Both the position numbers and the translations under genes were made by a program. 64,000 nucleotides of DNA from Prunus persica (Eukaryota; Streptophyta; Magnoliopsida; Rosales; Rosaceae): positions 9,066,027 to 9,130,026 of the forward strand of contig NC_034016.1 of the NCBI RefSeq assembly GCF_000346465.2, in the 5' to 3' direction. The notes beneath the pieces were generated by a model, which was given only the letters and a program-made list of their open reading frames with translations, made no database searches and was not told the origin of the DNA. Positions 1 through 12,576 of this stretch are shown one piece after another; the stretch's first letter is position 1, and every line of letters starts with the position of its first letter.

Positions 1-1558
1 CAGATCAATAAAAATCTAAAAAATTGGATTGGGCCCAGCTTCTAAAAATTCTCACCACTACTCTCAAGAAGCCCATAAACAAGTCAGCAGATTCTTCTTG
101 GAAGGTCTATTCTCAGAAAACCCACGTGATTGCCTGACTTTGAAAAGTCAACAATTTCAACCATCACAAGAGAGTGGATAGGGAGTTAATGAAAGCAGGT
201 CTTAAAACAAGAAAATATATCTAGTCTTTTCAGTCAAAACAAGATCAAAATCCCTTTCTATATAAATCTGCATCAGGACAGACATCATTTCCAAGAGATA
301 AGCATACTACATTTTCTAAAGAGATAAGTAGGGTGCAGGGAGTTGTTCATCAGGAAAATCAAACTAACCATCACGGCAGATTGAACTCTTACAAAGAGCA
401 GTTAAAGGTAAAAAAGGGATTAGGTTTTCTTTTAAAAAGAGCAGAGAAGTGATCACCATAACGAACTGACTGTTAATAGGTTTGTCTGCCAGAATAGATA
501 AAAAACCCATTTTCCTTAACATTTAAAATAAAAGATCTTGCCTCTAGGAAATCTACTGCCCATTATTAAAAGATTAGAAGTCCCACTCCAGCACTTTCCT
601 ATAAATATGAGATGGGGTGAACAAATCAAGGACAGCCAAAAATCAATCAAAAACAAAAACTCAAAATGATCACTTGATATCAAAAGCCTTCAAAACACTG
701 AAGCAACCAAAAGCTCATTGAGCCACAAGAAACAAGTCAGCTATAATCTAGAATCTCTAACTTCAGTTCAATTTCAGAGAAATAGTCATTCAAAGCGAGA
801 TTTCTCTCGTTACAAATTTGGTTCAGCATAAGCCAAATCAAGCAGAGTTCGGGTTTTACACATATGAAAACCTCAACAAATTTATGGAGAGCCCTGATCA
901 AGCAAAACAAGTACTACAGTGCAGTTCCAGCTTAGTAATCATCAAATCCAGCCACTTCTGCCCCTTCCAGACTGAAGAGGTTCCAATTCTGCCCATTCAA
1001 AGAGCCTTCCAAGACTTGAAATAGATTAAAGCTCTGCCCAAACTCGAACGTTGGTATCAATTTACAACTGAAACTTGACAGTTGAAAGTGTTGATAGTCC
1101 AATCCAGCATAGACACATCCAATCCAGCCCAGATCAAAACTAGCTATCCAAGCAGAAATTGAAGTCCAATGCTCTTTTTGTCTTCTTTAGAGTTGGTCTT
1201 TCCCTTTTTGAGTCTTGTAAAAGGCAGTTCTGCCTGAAACAGTTTACTTTCTTGTCATATATTATGGCTAAAACTACTAGTTTTGTACTGTGAAAAATTG
1301 TGAAGTCCTAACTAGTCTGAGGCAAGAAAAGAACTTACTTGGGAGATATTCCTCACCCAAATTCATAATCGCTTGTTTAGAAATCAGTAACTTGGGGTGC
1401 AAGTTATTCATTTTTAGAGAAGTCTGCTAGGATTTTTATTGCTACCAGTGGCACGCTCATACACAACAGAAAGTTGACTTGTTGACCAGTCAGTGGTTTT
1501 CAAGACAATGGGGACATTTACCCTACCATCACAGGAACAAATATAAAACGGGTGAACA
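1..1558 (+). repeat. 5' LTR of the Tat element (left edge cut by window)
   Basis: Matches the 3' LTR from position 381 to 1558 and, more loosely, the solo LTR at 54252-55816, including the shared block around CCCACGTGATTGCCT at 121. It ends in GGTGAACA at 1558, two bases before the primer binding site. The first ~120 bases are presumably left of the window. Confidence 0.8.
600..608 (+). promoter_or_regulatory. TATA box of the Tat 5' LTR
   Basis: TATAAATAT in a GC-poor context, kept at the equivalent place in the 3' LTR (15131-15139). It is the likely U3/R promoter of the element. Confidence 0.45.
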
Positions 1559-1561
1559 ATT

Positions 1562-1579
1562 TGGCACGCCCGGTGGGAC
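1562..1579 (+). other. Primer binding site of the Tat element
   Basis: TGGCACGCCCGGTGGGAC starts three bases after the LTR end (GGTGAACA at 1558). Position and the TGG start are as expected for priming by a tRNA 3' end. The exact tRNA was not checked. Confidence 0.7.
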
Positions 1580-1618
1580 TTCTCAGTATACATACTCATA
1601 GAAGAATCTTCTAAGTAT

Positions 1619-3506
1619 ATGAATATTAGAAGTTCTAGCCAGAATCCACGTTGTGCCATGGAAAAAGATCAGGTAACTCTCCGAGAAGTACTTGAGTCAG
1701 AAGAAAGTGATGCTAAGCAATCAGCCCATGGTAGTACCAAGAGTAGACGTTCCAAGTCTGGCTCCAGAAGGTTAAACCAAATACAGGAGGTTGTGTTCCG
1801 GCAAGAAGCCACAGCACAAAGGAGCCAGGATACTTTAAACAACATGATAGCCATGATGCAATGGCAAGTCAACAGGCAATTCAGAAAAGATTGTGAGGCT
1901 GCTATTGCCAGAATCCCAAACCCAGATTTGGTGGTCCAGTAGCTAGATCTCCCTTCTGGAGCTCCACCAGGACTGGCATGGCCTTACCAAGAGAATTCTC
2001 TCATTGCACAGTTAGCCGAAATCCCAGGACAAGGAGAAATACAAGCTAGACAGAGGGGAGGAGCCCTTCCTATCCAATAACATGAGGCTCCAGTTCGTCC
2101 AGAAAGCCCTGCACCAGTTCAGGCCCCTCAGAACCAGCCAAAACCTCCACATATTCCACAACCAGTGGCCCCACGCGATCAGCCCTTGGCACTTCTGCCT
2201 GAGCAACCAGCTGTGTTGCCTACAGACCTAGAAGGATGGACCCTAATCCATTCCCTCCACTAGCAAGAGGCAGGAGAGGTAGATGGGGAATTAACCCTTT
2301 TGCCAACAATGACAGGAACAGACTGGGGGCAAACTGGAGGAATCATCCAGATTTCGAAGAAGAGGAAGAGCATAGAGAGGAAGTTCTGCCCAGGCCATAC
2401 AGAGTGGAATAAACGATTGAACACAACCAACCAGAACATGGGCGAAATTCGCATCCTGTTAATACTTTGAATGACATAGGGACACTTCAAAGAATGATCA
2501 GAGAGATGATGGAACTTTAGGCCAGAAGAGGAGAAAGGCCTACCTACAAAAAGCCATATCCGACTTATATTGATCAGATACCTCTATCCTTGGGGTTTAA
2601 GGTACCAAACTTCACCTTGTTCAACGGAGAGGACACCCATGCTTCATCAGTTGAGCATATAGGCAGATTTTCTGTCCAGTGTATAGCCATAAAAAATAAC
2701 CCTCTTTGAAAACTAAGGCTTTTTGGAAACTCTATCTCTGGACAAGCCTTCACCTGGTATACTAGCTTATCAACCAATTCTGTTCAAACTTGGGAACAGA
2801 TGGAAAATGTCTTCCATGACTACTATTTCAGGATTTAGCCAAAAGTCACCATTAGTGATCTTGCTACCCTCAAACAGAATGAAGATGAGTCTGCCCAAGA
2901 CTTCATAACCAAGTTCAGAAAGCTCAAAATGAAATGCTGAATTCCTATGGAAGAAAAGCACTTCATTCAAATGGCTCAAATCGCCCTTAAAATATCTCTG
3001 AGGAAGAGATTTGATAGAATGCTATTTGGAGATCTGGCAGAATTAGCAGACAAAGCATCTATATATGAGGAGCTGCTCAGGGAAGAACAATAGAAGAGGA
3101 ACTCTTCCAAAGGCACATATTACAAAACCCCATCTTCTTAAGTCTGGTTGAGGTAAAATCAGAAGAAAGCACATAAAGCTAGGAAGAAAGGGAAGTTGCA
3201 GTGGCAAAAATGGCGAAATTAAAACATTGCAAGGCTTTGACAAAGCCACCAAAGGACCAGAAGCCACCACCATACACACGAGGGTTTGTTCTAAATAAAC
3301 CAGCACAGAACAAAGTCTATTCCTTCGATTTAACCAAGGTTGATGCTCTGTTTGATGAGATGCTGCAGCAGAAGGCAATAGAGACGCCCCGCAAGTTGCC
3401 CAAGCTAGAGGAACTCAAGGGTAGACAATATTGCATATGGCACAACTCTTGGAACCATTCCACCAATAGTTGTGTTGTTTTCAGGGACGTCATACAAGAA
3501 GGCTAA
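1619..3506 (+). pseudogene. gag of the Tat element (broken)
   Basis: An open stretch from 1619 to 1942 gives a basic, glutamine-rich N-terminus. After several stops, the retrotransposon gag core can be read in pieces from about 2560 to 3090, including FTLFNGEDTHAS and the tail motif DFITKFRKLKM. The open stretch 3201-3506 ends with a zinc-knuckle-like motif, YCIWHNSWNHSTNSC, followed by VVFRDVIQ, a form usual in plant Tat gag proteins. Stops interrupt the reading at about 1940, 2518, 2707, 2938 and 3090. Gag would form the particle in the cytoplasm; this copy cannot. Confidence 0.7.
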
Positions 3507-4574
3507 AACTGGTTGAGAAACCTCCCTCAGTAACAACAGATCTTTTTCCCCAACCTTAAGTCAACATGGTGAACTTAAATTGGCCAGAACAGAAGAGAGG
3601 TAAACTGACAGCAAAAGCTAGCCTCAACATAACCAGAAGAGCCACGAGAGAGGTCAAGAAAAGGCCAAAGGCAACCATTTCGGCTGGGGTAGTTTTGTGC
3701 AGCAGATACAAATGTGAAAGTGAGTTAGAGGTAACCCTGGATAGGCAAAGTCAACCCACACCTAGTGTTTTTGACAGGATTGGAACATCATGCCAACATG
3801 GCCCAGTTTTGGCTCCATATAGAGACAGAGCCAGACAGAAGGACTATCTAAGGCCTACCCAACGAAATAGAAGAATAACAGAGTAGCCAAAGAAGGAAAT
3901 GCCAGTTAAGATGCCCGAAAATGACAAGCCCTTGGCAACTATCATAAAAGGCAGATGGTACTCTGTTGGAAAGAGCAGTAGACCAACTCTGGAGCTAACC
4001 AGAACACAGAAGAGGAGAGTTCAAAGGCAATACTACACCTTCCTCAAGAATAAGGATGACACACAGGTACTTTCAGAGACCAGTTCTGCCAGAAAAGGGA
4101 AGAATCCAGAAGTAGCTCATCAGGCATAACAGACAACATGTCAACTAGAAGAGCTGACAAAGACAGAATTTCTAGGCAAATCTTTTATCTATCCTGCCTC
4201 ACCCTCAGTCAATCAGTTAGAACCTTCACAGTCACAAGGTCAATTCGGACCTATTCCAATAGAAGGGCAAGAGGATTGGATTGAAGAATATGAAGAGAAA
4301 CAGTTGGTTACGAACCATTTGCAGATAACCAGACTGGACTCCTCGAAATAGGTGAGCAAGAAGACTGGATAGAATATATGGAGAAGAACAGATGAGGTAT
4401 GATGAAGAACTAGATGAAGAAACTGAGGCTTTCGGCGCAGAATTAGAGAGCCTGTTACAAGGTGATCTAGGCATTAATATGGTGTTCATCCTGCCAGAAA
4501 AGTTTAGAGCAGCAGAAGGACAAGAAAGCACTTTGGAAGGAGATGTACTCTTTTAAGAAGCTTTTAAGTGCAGA
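3507..4574 (+). pseudogene. gag-protease linker of the Tat element
   Basis: Short open pieces at 3566-3886 and 3899-4129 give basic, low-complexity peptides, and 4232-4560 is rich in acidic codons. No domain is recognised. Position between the gag zinc knuckle and the protease fits the long variable linker of Tat elements. Confidence 0.45.
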
Positions 4575-5690
4575 TTGACAGAAGTGGAAGAGGTGCCAGA
4601 ACAACAAACAACTATTCCCAAAGCAGGCAGAAATGCCATGGAATTTTCCATAGAATATCTGTGCTTTTCCAGGCCCACCAAGGAAATGGCCAATCATCTA
4701 AGACCTGTGTTCATAACAGCAAACTTTGGGGGTGTTCATATTCCCAAAGTAATGGTAGATGGAGGTGCAGCCATTAATCTTCTACCCAACAGGTTGTTGA
4801 TCAAGATGGGCAGAACAGAGAAGGAACTAATTCCAACACGCTTAACGGTCACCAACTTCGCTGAGGGCATCACTTAGACTTATGGAATACTAGATGTGGA
4901 TGTCATAGTAGGAACCAAGAAGCTGAAGATTGCATTTTTTGTTGTAGACACCACTTTTGCCACTTACAATGCACTGCTTGGCAGAGATTGGATCTACCAG
5001 AGTCTATGTGTTTCTTCCACTCTACACCAACAGTTGGCCCTCTGGCATGAAGAAGGTTTCATGGAGATTGTGGAGGCCGACCCACGACCATTCCTATCAT
5101 CTGCACTATGTTTTGAGGCTAGGTATTATCATGATGACCTTGGCCCTTTCACTCTCTTTGGAGTTAACCAGAATGGTCGTCCTCATGGTGTCACGGCCCA
5201 AAAACTCATTGAAGAAAGTCTGGCTAGTTCTCTAGAGAACTGGAATAGACCTTGCGTTCTCAACCTCCACAATTCTAATGTTTACCTCAAACCACAGGAA
5301 AATGATCGAGCTACAACAATCCGATCCATTACAAATAGATTGCTGGTATATTGGGAAGAAAGGAAGCTCTTTATGCATAATCTAGCCATTAACATGGCAG
5401 AATTCATGCATGAGAGTACGGAAGAACATGAAGGAAATCTACAAGAGGAAGAATTGGAGTTTGCACCAGCATCACTAGATGATTCTCTACCAGAGATGGA
5501 GGATCCTTTGCAAGAAATAAATTTTGGGACAGAAGAGGACCCCAGACCTACTTTCATCAGCAAGTTGTTAGAAGAACCATTGAAGGATGAAATCATTACA
5601 CTTCTGTATAATTTCAAAGATTGTTTTGCATGGCATAACATGAAATGCCTGGACTGGATAGAGGGCGGGTGGAGCACAAGTTGCCAATAA
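4575..5690 (+). pseudogene. Retropepsin-like protease and start of RT, Tat element
   Basis: The frame from 4575 has the aspartic protease active-site motif MVDGGAAINLLP (DGG replaces the more familiar DSG, as is common in plant gypsy elements) and, after one stop near 4876, the flap and end motif ALLGRDWI. The open frame continues to 5690 and reaches the conserved lead-in to RT (DCFAW). A frameshift near 5640 moves the RT N-terminus (about 5640-5767) into another frame. The gene is then cut by the insertion at 5768. Protease would mature Gag-Pol in the particle. Confidence 0.75.
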
Positions 5691-5762
5691 AAGAAGGTTA
5701 CTTACCATTCAAGCATGCCAGAAGAAGGATGTCTATGGAGACAGAACTGAAAGTCAAAGAAG

Positions 5763-5767
5763 AAGAG
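5763..5767 (+). repeat. Target-site duplication AAGAG, left copy
   Basis: AAGAG precedes the inserted LTR at 5768 and is repeated exactly at 9338-9342. Removing the insert and one AAGAG brings the two RT halves back into one frame. Confidence 0.85.
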
Positions 5768-6398
5768 TGTTGAGGCCCAAAAAAGTCACAGGAAGCCCAA
5801 AGACATTTAAAGCCCAATATAACATATAATGTCGGTTATGCGTTAATCCAAGCTGTATTTTGGGATTTAATTCATTAAATAAATATAAAAATAATGTACA
5901 TGCCATGCCAAACTAATAATACATTTTTCCCATGCTAATCACTATGAACCCAAGTCGTGTGGTTTACGGGCTTGCATGAGGGATTGTGGTGTGGAAGGTT
6001 ACGGAGGTCCACAAGGCCCACGAAAACTCTTGGATAATGGAGACTTTGGGCTAGCTACTTGGGAGCACCAAAATCTAAGCCCATTACTTAGAGTTCTCTA
6101 ATGTGGGTGAGCAAATGAGATATTTTTCAAGCACTTTCTTTTACCCATAGGAAATAGTCATTTTCCAAATACCTAGCTTTACCCATTGGAAACAAGCCTT
6201 TTTCAGCACTTCTTATTATCCATTGGAAACAAGCAGTTTCCAGTGCTTCCTTTTACCCATAGGAAATAATCAGTTTATGGTACCTAGCTTTACCTGCTGG
6301 AAAATAGCATGCCCTAGTGCTCCCTTTTAACCACTGGAAATAGGCTAGTTCCAACACCTCTCTTTACCTATTGAAAATAAAGGAAAACTCTCACCCTC

Positions 6399-6406
6399 TA
6401 TAAATT
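6399..6406 (+). promoter_or_regulatory. TATA box of the inserted solo LTR
   Basis: TATAAATT about 630 bases into the LTR. The related LTRs at 57 and 63 kb have a TATAAAA box on the minus strand. Confidence 0.35.
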
Positions 6407-6719
6407 GGCATTCATGGCTCAAGCAAAGGACACTAATTTTTCTTCAGCTAACACTCTCTCACTTGGCTGTTGCAAGTATCCCAACAGCCATCAACCCCTT
6501 TCAGCAACCACTAGACCACTTTCCTTCCTCCATTCAGCCACTGCAAGTATTCCAGCAGCCATCCTAGCCATTCCTCAACTATCACAACCATTTCTTCTAT
6601 TTTCCTATCATTGAAATCCTCCATTGTCCCTATAAAGCCTCACAAACCATACCTGCAAGCTTTTCCTTCATTCTCGTACCCTTCCAAGCTATAAGCACCA
6701 TAGCTTTCTGTTGTTAAAA

Positions 6720-8358
6720 TGTTAACTCGCAATTGTACGGGCCAATTAGTAGTATAGCAAGACAAGTACGAGGTCGTACCCACGAGGACTAAGAAGTTAA
6801 AATTAGTTATGTACTTAGATTACCAAATTCAAGAAAGTAGGAGGTTAAGTCTAAAATAGAATTTAAAGCAAGAGTGATTGTAATTGTTGAACAAATGAGG
6901 CAAAACGAAATTTCAAACAAAAGCAAAGTGAACAAATGTAACAAAGAGTACTTTTGTAGGCTGGAAAACAGATTGGGAGACTAGGGCATTCGATTCACCA
7001 TAACAATTCAATTCTGGGTTATAAGGAGTCAAGTGACAAGTCTCATTCGGATTCAAAGATTGATTCTAGCTAAAGTATGATTAGGCCATGGTGTCTGGTC
7101 CTAACCTTGTGCTCCTAATTCCCTAACTTGATCATTTGTTGTCTAATCTAAATTAAGCATTAGGAACCCATTAAGCATAGAAGAACAATTTAAACAACCA
7201 AGCATGTATCTAATCCCTGTTGTCGAATGTCCATACATACTTTTCTTATTCATAGTTCAATTCAAATCAAAGCATGGTGTCTACTCTTGATTCAAACCAA
7301 GGTAGCTAATATACAAGTTCTAATGGTGATCAATCATCCAAACAAGTATATTAACTGATAAGCATAAAGAATAGGAATATGAATCATGAATCAAACTTGA
7401 AACTCAAAACTTCAACTTATAAACCCAGAATATTCATGTTAGGTCACATCATAGCCCTAGTTATGAATTTAGCTACTCATAATGGAAATGAAACGTAAGC
7501 AAAAATGAGAAAACATATTGAATGCAATAAGAGTAGAGAAACCCAATTCTGAAGTTTCTTGTGGTTTCCAAGGCTTCTCCAGGTGCTTCTCCACGTCTAA
7601 TGCTACTCCAAGAACTTTCTCATGTCTAGAGTATGGCAACTAAAGAGGTGATTTGGGATGAGTTTGGGTGGTTGGTGATGGCAGAGAAAGAACAAATTCG
7701 TAGGAAATGGAAGGAAGGCTTGTTGGAGTTCTCCCCCCCTCTGATTTTGGGCTGAATGGAGTGATATAGGATGGCTGGAGTGAATTATTGGTCAATTGAG
7801 TGAATCCTTTGCCTTTGAGTAGCTGACACACCTCCCTAAATTGCTCCCTAAATTGCTCAACATGTCTGGTCTAAAGTCAAGGCTCCTCTGCACTTGAGTA
7901 GCTGACACACCTCCCTTAATTGCTCAACATGTCAGGTCTAAAGTCAAGGAAAGTTGTGGTGAGTCACATGGCTCAAAGAAAGTATCCAAGGCTCAACAAC
8001 TGGAAACTGCAATCCTGAGCCTGGTGTGTATATGGGCTCACGAATTGGGCTCAACTTCATAATCTGATGCATTTGAGTAGTCCATCTTGAAGTTCAGACT
8101 CTCATCTTTCCAACTACATATTATTTGGGCCAATCCAAGTTCGGAGAAAGATGTTAAGGCCGAAATGAGTTGCTAACCCAGTCTGCTCGTTTTTGCACCA
8201 TTTTGCATCTTTTCTTATCCAAAGACACCATTGCTACCTAAGGCCCAATGAACTGAATGATAAACAGAAAAGGGATTAAAAGCACACGTTTGACTTAATA
8301 ACATAACCAAATCATAAGCTAGAAGGGTACAAAATGATATACAATTGTGAACTGATCA
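6720..8358. mobile_element. Unclassified non-autonomous element with imperfect terminal inverted repeats
   Basis: The left end TGTTAACTCGCAATTGTA and the right end TACAATTGTGAACTGATCA are imperfect inverted repeats with a shared CAATTGTA core. Just inside the left end is CGAGGTCGTACCCACGAGGACT, a string I associate with a widespread group of plant non-coding elements. No ORF of note is present. I could not find a convincing target duplication, so the exact ends are uncertain. Confidence 0.45.
7815..7950. repeat. Tandem repeat, two units of about 80 bases
   Basis: GAGTAGCTGACACACCTCCC is followed by AATTGCTCAACATGTC and TCTAAAGTCAAGG twice, from about 7817 and 7895. It lies inside the unclassified element. 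Confidence 0.7.
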
Positions 8359-8957
8359 CTTTCAAGCCTCAAGCCTTTTCTGTTATCCTCCCACCTCTAG
8401 ACCTCATAAATTTCTCTAGAATCATTGTCACAAACATCATACCCTTCAAAGTCTTAAGCTTTTCTTTCCTCAGCCATGCTCTTTGAAACCCCATTCATTT
8501 GACTGCTATAAGCATCCCAACAACCATCATAGCCAAACAATCAAACCACCATAGCTATAGCTTTAAACAATAAATTCTTAACACCCAAACTCAAGCATAT
8601 CAAACACCAACCTGAGCACAAGTATTCTCATTTGCTAAACTTGTGGGTCTTTAGCTCCCACACTCCAATCTCTCAGGCCAAGCTCATATAATCTCATATC
8701 AACATCACTAAGTCATCTTCAACTCATCCAGAGCAAGCAACATCCTTACTCAAGCTTCAATCTCAAACCGTGTTCTTCCATATTCTTCCGCTCCCTCCCA
8801 TAAACACATACAGAGAGAGCAAGCATCACCACTCACCTCTAGAACCCTTCGATTTCAAGCTCTGTTATTCCATCTCTTCCCTTTTTTCTCTTCTGGCAAG
8901 TCACCCAAGAGACTGACAAAGCTTTCGTCAAGCTGCTAGAAATCTACTCAAGCCACC

Positions 8958-8959
<2 letters not shown>

Positions 8960-9004
<45 letters not shown>
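8960..9004. repeat. (CT)n microsatellite
   Basis: An almost pure CT run of about 42 bases near the 3' end of the solo LTR. A CT/GA run sits at the equivalent place in the LTR at 62471-62489, so it is an old LTR feature that has expanded here. Confidence 0.9.
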
Positions 9005-9007
<3 letters not shown>

Positions 9008-9337
9008 AAAGCTCCATCCCATATCTGAAACTCATAAGCTCTCATGCCAAGTCTAGTAGTACCTTAATTCACAAAGCAAACTCTCATGCCAAGTCTGTGT
9101 AACATCAATGCACCATTTTCAACTCTTCGTCAAGCTGCCAGAAACATCCGCACAAAACACGCAGTCGCTGGAAGAAGAACAAAGTACTCCCTTGGGACTT
9201 GCTCCTCCCTCGGGATACTTTGGGCCTATTTCTCGCTAACTCAGAAAAATGGGCAACAAATGCTTGATTCACCACTCTATGGCTATCCAAGAATCAACAA
9301 ACCCGGATGAGCCTTCCAACAGAAAAAGACCCCAACA

Positions 9338-11182
9338 AAGAGGAAAGGCTGGTTAAAGCAGGTTTTATCAGGCCAGCCATGTATGCTGATTGGTTGTCCA
9401 ATATTATACCAGCCCTTAAAAGGAAAAGATGGGCAGTCAGAATATGTGTGGACTACAGAAATCTGAATGAAGCGTCTCCCAAAGACGAATACCTAATGCT
9501 CATGGCAGATATACTGGTAGACGGAGCTGCCCATAATCAGATGTTATCATTCATGGATGGCAATGCAGGATACAATCAAATAATGGTGGCAGAAGAAGAC
9601 ATCCATAAGACAGCCTTCATGTGTCCAGGGCATATAGGTGCCTTTGAATACACTATAATTCCTTTTGGCTTAAGAAATGCAAGAGCCACTTATCAAAGAG
9701 CAATGAATTCTGTTTTCCATGACAGGATAGGTCATTCCCTAGAGGTTTATATAGATGATGTGGTGATTAAATCCCTAGAAGAAGGAGATCATGTATCAAA
9801 TCTAAAAAAGGCATTCCTAAGAATGAGACAACACAAGTTGAAAATGAATCCCAAGAAATGCGATTTTGGAGTTCAAGCAAACAATTTCTTAGGTTTCTTA
9901 GTTCACCAAAAAGGAATATAAATCGACAAGAATATAGAAAAATCTATCATGGAAGCTTTGCCACCTCGGAACAAGAAAGAATTGCAGAGTTTCCTAGGAA
10001 AGATTAACTTTCTAAGAAGATTCATATCCAATTCTGCAGGGAAAATCCATCCTTTTTCCTCCTTGTTAAGATTAAAGCAGGAACAGACATTTAAGTGGGA
10101 AGAACAGTATCAACAGGCTTTTAAGAAAATCAAACATTACCTCTCAAACCCACCAGTTATGTCCCAACCAAAGAGAGGCAAACCACTTAAGTTATATGTT
10201 TCTACATCAGAAGTGTCCATTGGGGGTCTGTTAGTTCAAGACAACAAGGGAAGGAACATGCAGTCTATCAGCTGAGCAGAACTCTGACAGAAGTAGAAAG
10301 GAAATATTCTACAATTGAAAGACTTTGTTTGGCTTTGTACTTTACTGCTATAAAACTCAGGCATTACACGCTACCTTTCACCACCTACATCATTGCCAAG
10401 ATAGATTTGATCAAGTACATGCTAACAAGGCCAATGTTGAGAGGGAGAATTGGTAAATGGACTCTGGCCCTGTCAGAATTTGCCTCCAGATATGTCTCAA
10501 AAGTCCATCAAGGGACAAGCTGTTGCAGATTTCTTGGCAGATCATCCAGGGGAAGAAATTGAGAATATGGATTCCATGGATATAGCCAATGCAAACCCGC
10601 TAACCAGAGCTCACACCTGTCTCAATAATCCCATTTGCTCAGTCCATCTCACCCCTGGAAGCTATACTTTGATGGATCTAAAATAGACTCAGCCTCTGGG
10701 GCAGGGATTGTTTTGGAAAATCCGCTAGGAATCAAACATTGTTATTCATTCCAGCTAGATTTTCAGTGCACCAATAACGAGGCAGAATATGAAGCATTAA
10801 TTATATGACTAGAAATGCTAGTGGAACTAGGAATCCAATCTATTGAAATTCTGGGAGATTCTATGCTTGTGCTAAAACAGATTGCTGGAGAATACAAGTG
10901 TTTGTACCCCACTCTAATTGTCTATCTAGTAGCAGCCAGAAATCTCTTGGCAGAATTCAGGGAAGCCACTTGGGAAAATATTCCAAGAGAAGAAAACTTT
11001 GCAGCTATGAGATGTCCCAGATAGCAACAGGAGTACAGATGCCTGAAGACTGTGTGCAGAGAATCATCAAGGTAGGAAAGAAAAGCCTACCATCTGTACT
11101 GACTAGAGGAATGAAAATAGATATCAATGCTGCCATAATGACTGAAGAAGATTGGAGATTACCTATAATCAATTATCTGTAG
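9338..11182 (+). pseudogene. Reverse transcriptase and RNase H of the Tat element (resumes after insert)
   Basis: RT continues after the second AAGAG. The frame 9307-9921 carries VCVDYRNLNEASPKDEY-like finger residues (read as ICVDYRNLNEASPKDEY), the palm motif YIDDVVIKS and the thumb NFLGFLVHQKGI. A stop at 9919 is followed by the connection domain (9949-10275), a frameshift near 10270, and RNase H from about 10660 to 11020 with the acidic set spread over FDGS, NEAEYEAL and LGDSMLV. The enzyme would copy element RNA into DNA in the cytoplasmic particle. Stops and shifts at about 9919, 10273, 10684, 10807 and 11023 make this copy dead. Confidence 0.85.
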
Positions 11183-12335
11183 TATCCAACCCTTCCTTCT
11201 GAAAAAAAGATTAGAATCATAGCCTTAAACTACCTTATGTGGAATGGGGATTTGGTCTAGAAGAGAAAAGATGAGTTACTTTTGAGGTGCTTAGGGAAAA
11301 AAGAGTACATGAAGGTCATAGGAGAAGCCCATGAAGGAATGTGTGGAGCTCATCAAGGTGGAAGGAAGATGTGCTGGTTAATTAGAAGGTATGGTTCTAA
11401 AGGATGTGAGGCTTGTCAAAGGCATGGAGCAGCAGGCTCCGTTAGTTCCCATGAATCCAGTGGTTAAGCCATGGCCATTCAGAGGATGGGCAATGGATCT
11501 CATTGGCAAAATCTATCCAGCTAGTAGCAAACAATATTGTTTCATCATTGTAGCTACATACTATTTCACCAAATGGGTGGAAGCCAAACCTGTTAAATCT
11601 ACTACATCTCAGGAGATCATCGCCTTCATAGAAGAACAGATTATACAAAGGTTTGGTATCCCAGAGTCAATCACAACTGACAAGGGATCCTTTTTCATAT
11701 CTGGAGAAATGCTAGATGTGGCAAAAGCATTCAAGTGCAAATTACTTCAATCCACTCCTTATTATGCTCAAGCTAATGGACAGGCAGAATCAAGTAACAA
11801 GGTGATAGTCAACATTATCAGGAAAATGCTTGAGAAAAATCCAAAGCAATGGCATGAGAAATTATCAGAAACTCTCTAGGCATATAGAACTTCAAAGAGA
11901 AAGGCAACTGGCATGACCACATATGCTCTAACTTATGGTCATGATGCAATTCTTCCTATGGAAATAACAGTCTAATCTCTCAAAATTGCTCATCAACACA
12001 ATTTGATTGGAGAAAACTACTCTCAAGCAATGCTGCTAGAACTATAAGGTTTGGATACCAACAAGATTGATACCCTTAACAAACTCTTAGTAGGGAAACA
12101 TGATGTATCAAGGCCCTACAACAGAAGAGTTAAAAACAAGAGTTTTGAAGAATGAGAAATAGTCTGGAAAGCATTTCTGCCCCCTGGAACACACATTGCT
12201 GGTTATGGAAAGTGGTCACCTACATGGGAAGGTCCCTTCATAATTAAGCAGGTCCTTGGATTGGGAGCATACAGATTATAGGATTGAGATGGAGACATTC
12301 ATGCTACGCTAATCAATGGCAAATGGTTTTAAAAG
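11183..12335 (+). pseudogene. Integrase of the Tat element (broken)
   Basis: The zinc-binding region is visible as EAHEGMCGAHQGG then CEACQRHG (HHCC), with a frame change between. The open frame 11391-11879 carries the DDE core: WAMDLIGK, then ITTDKGSFF, then GQAESSNKVI. The C-terminal part is readable through several stops to about 12335 (SPTWEGPFI). Integrase would insert the element DNA into the chromosome. No chromodomain was seen, as expected for Tat. Confidence 0.8.
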
Positions 12336-12576
12336 TTCTATCCAACTATGTGGGATTCAAAGGCAGTGCAAACAGATCCTGGAATTGAAGGAGGAAAAGA
12401 TGGAACTGTTGTTTGAAATTTTGTTTAGAATTGTGCTTTTACAATTTTTTTTATTTATTAATCCCTGCTTTCTTTTATTTTTATTTAAATTAAGAGAAAT
12501 TGAAAATGCAATGTTTCACTAAAATAAGACTTTATTAAATATAGTCATTTTCAAAATAAAAAAAGTGATCAAAGCC
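12336..12576. other. Spacer between integrase and the antisense gene
   Basis: AT-rich non-coding sequence with T-runs (12440-12480). It is where the two convergent transcription units of the element would end. Nothing else is seen. Confidence 0.4.

Larger units (their letters stand above)
5768..9337 (+). mobile_element. Solo LTR of a second gypsy-type family, inside the Tat RT
   Basis: Begins TGTTGAGGCCCAAAA and ends ACCCCAACA, the TG...CA form of an LTR, and is flanked by a perfect 5-bp duplication AAGAG. No internal gag-pol or second LTR is present. Its sequence is related to the LTRs of the reverse-oriented element at 56923-63673: both start TGTTGAGGCCCAAAA, share a block around AGCTTTCGTCAAGCTGC (8925 here, reverse strand at ~57180 there), share the CT-rich microsatellite, and end in CCCCWACA. 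About 1640 bases of the 3570 belong to a nested insert (6720-8358), so the bare LTR is about 1.93 kb. Confidence 0.8.

Noticed and set aside
818..1024. 68-codon open frame in the 5' LTR
   Set aside because: LTR sequence; the same region in the 3' LTR has stops, so it is not maintained as coding.
6405..6614. 69-codon frame starting just after a TATA box
   Set aside because: Low-complexity leader of a solo LTR; no similarity to a known protein and no continuation.
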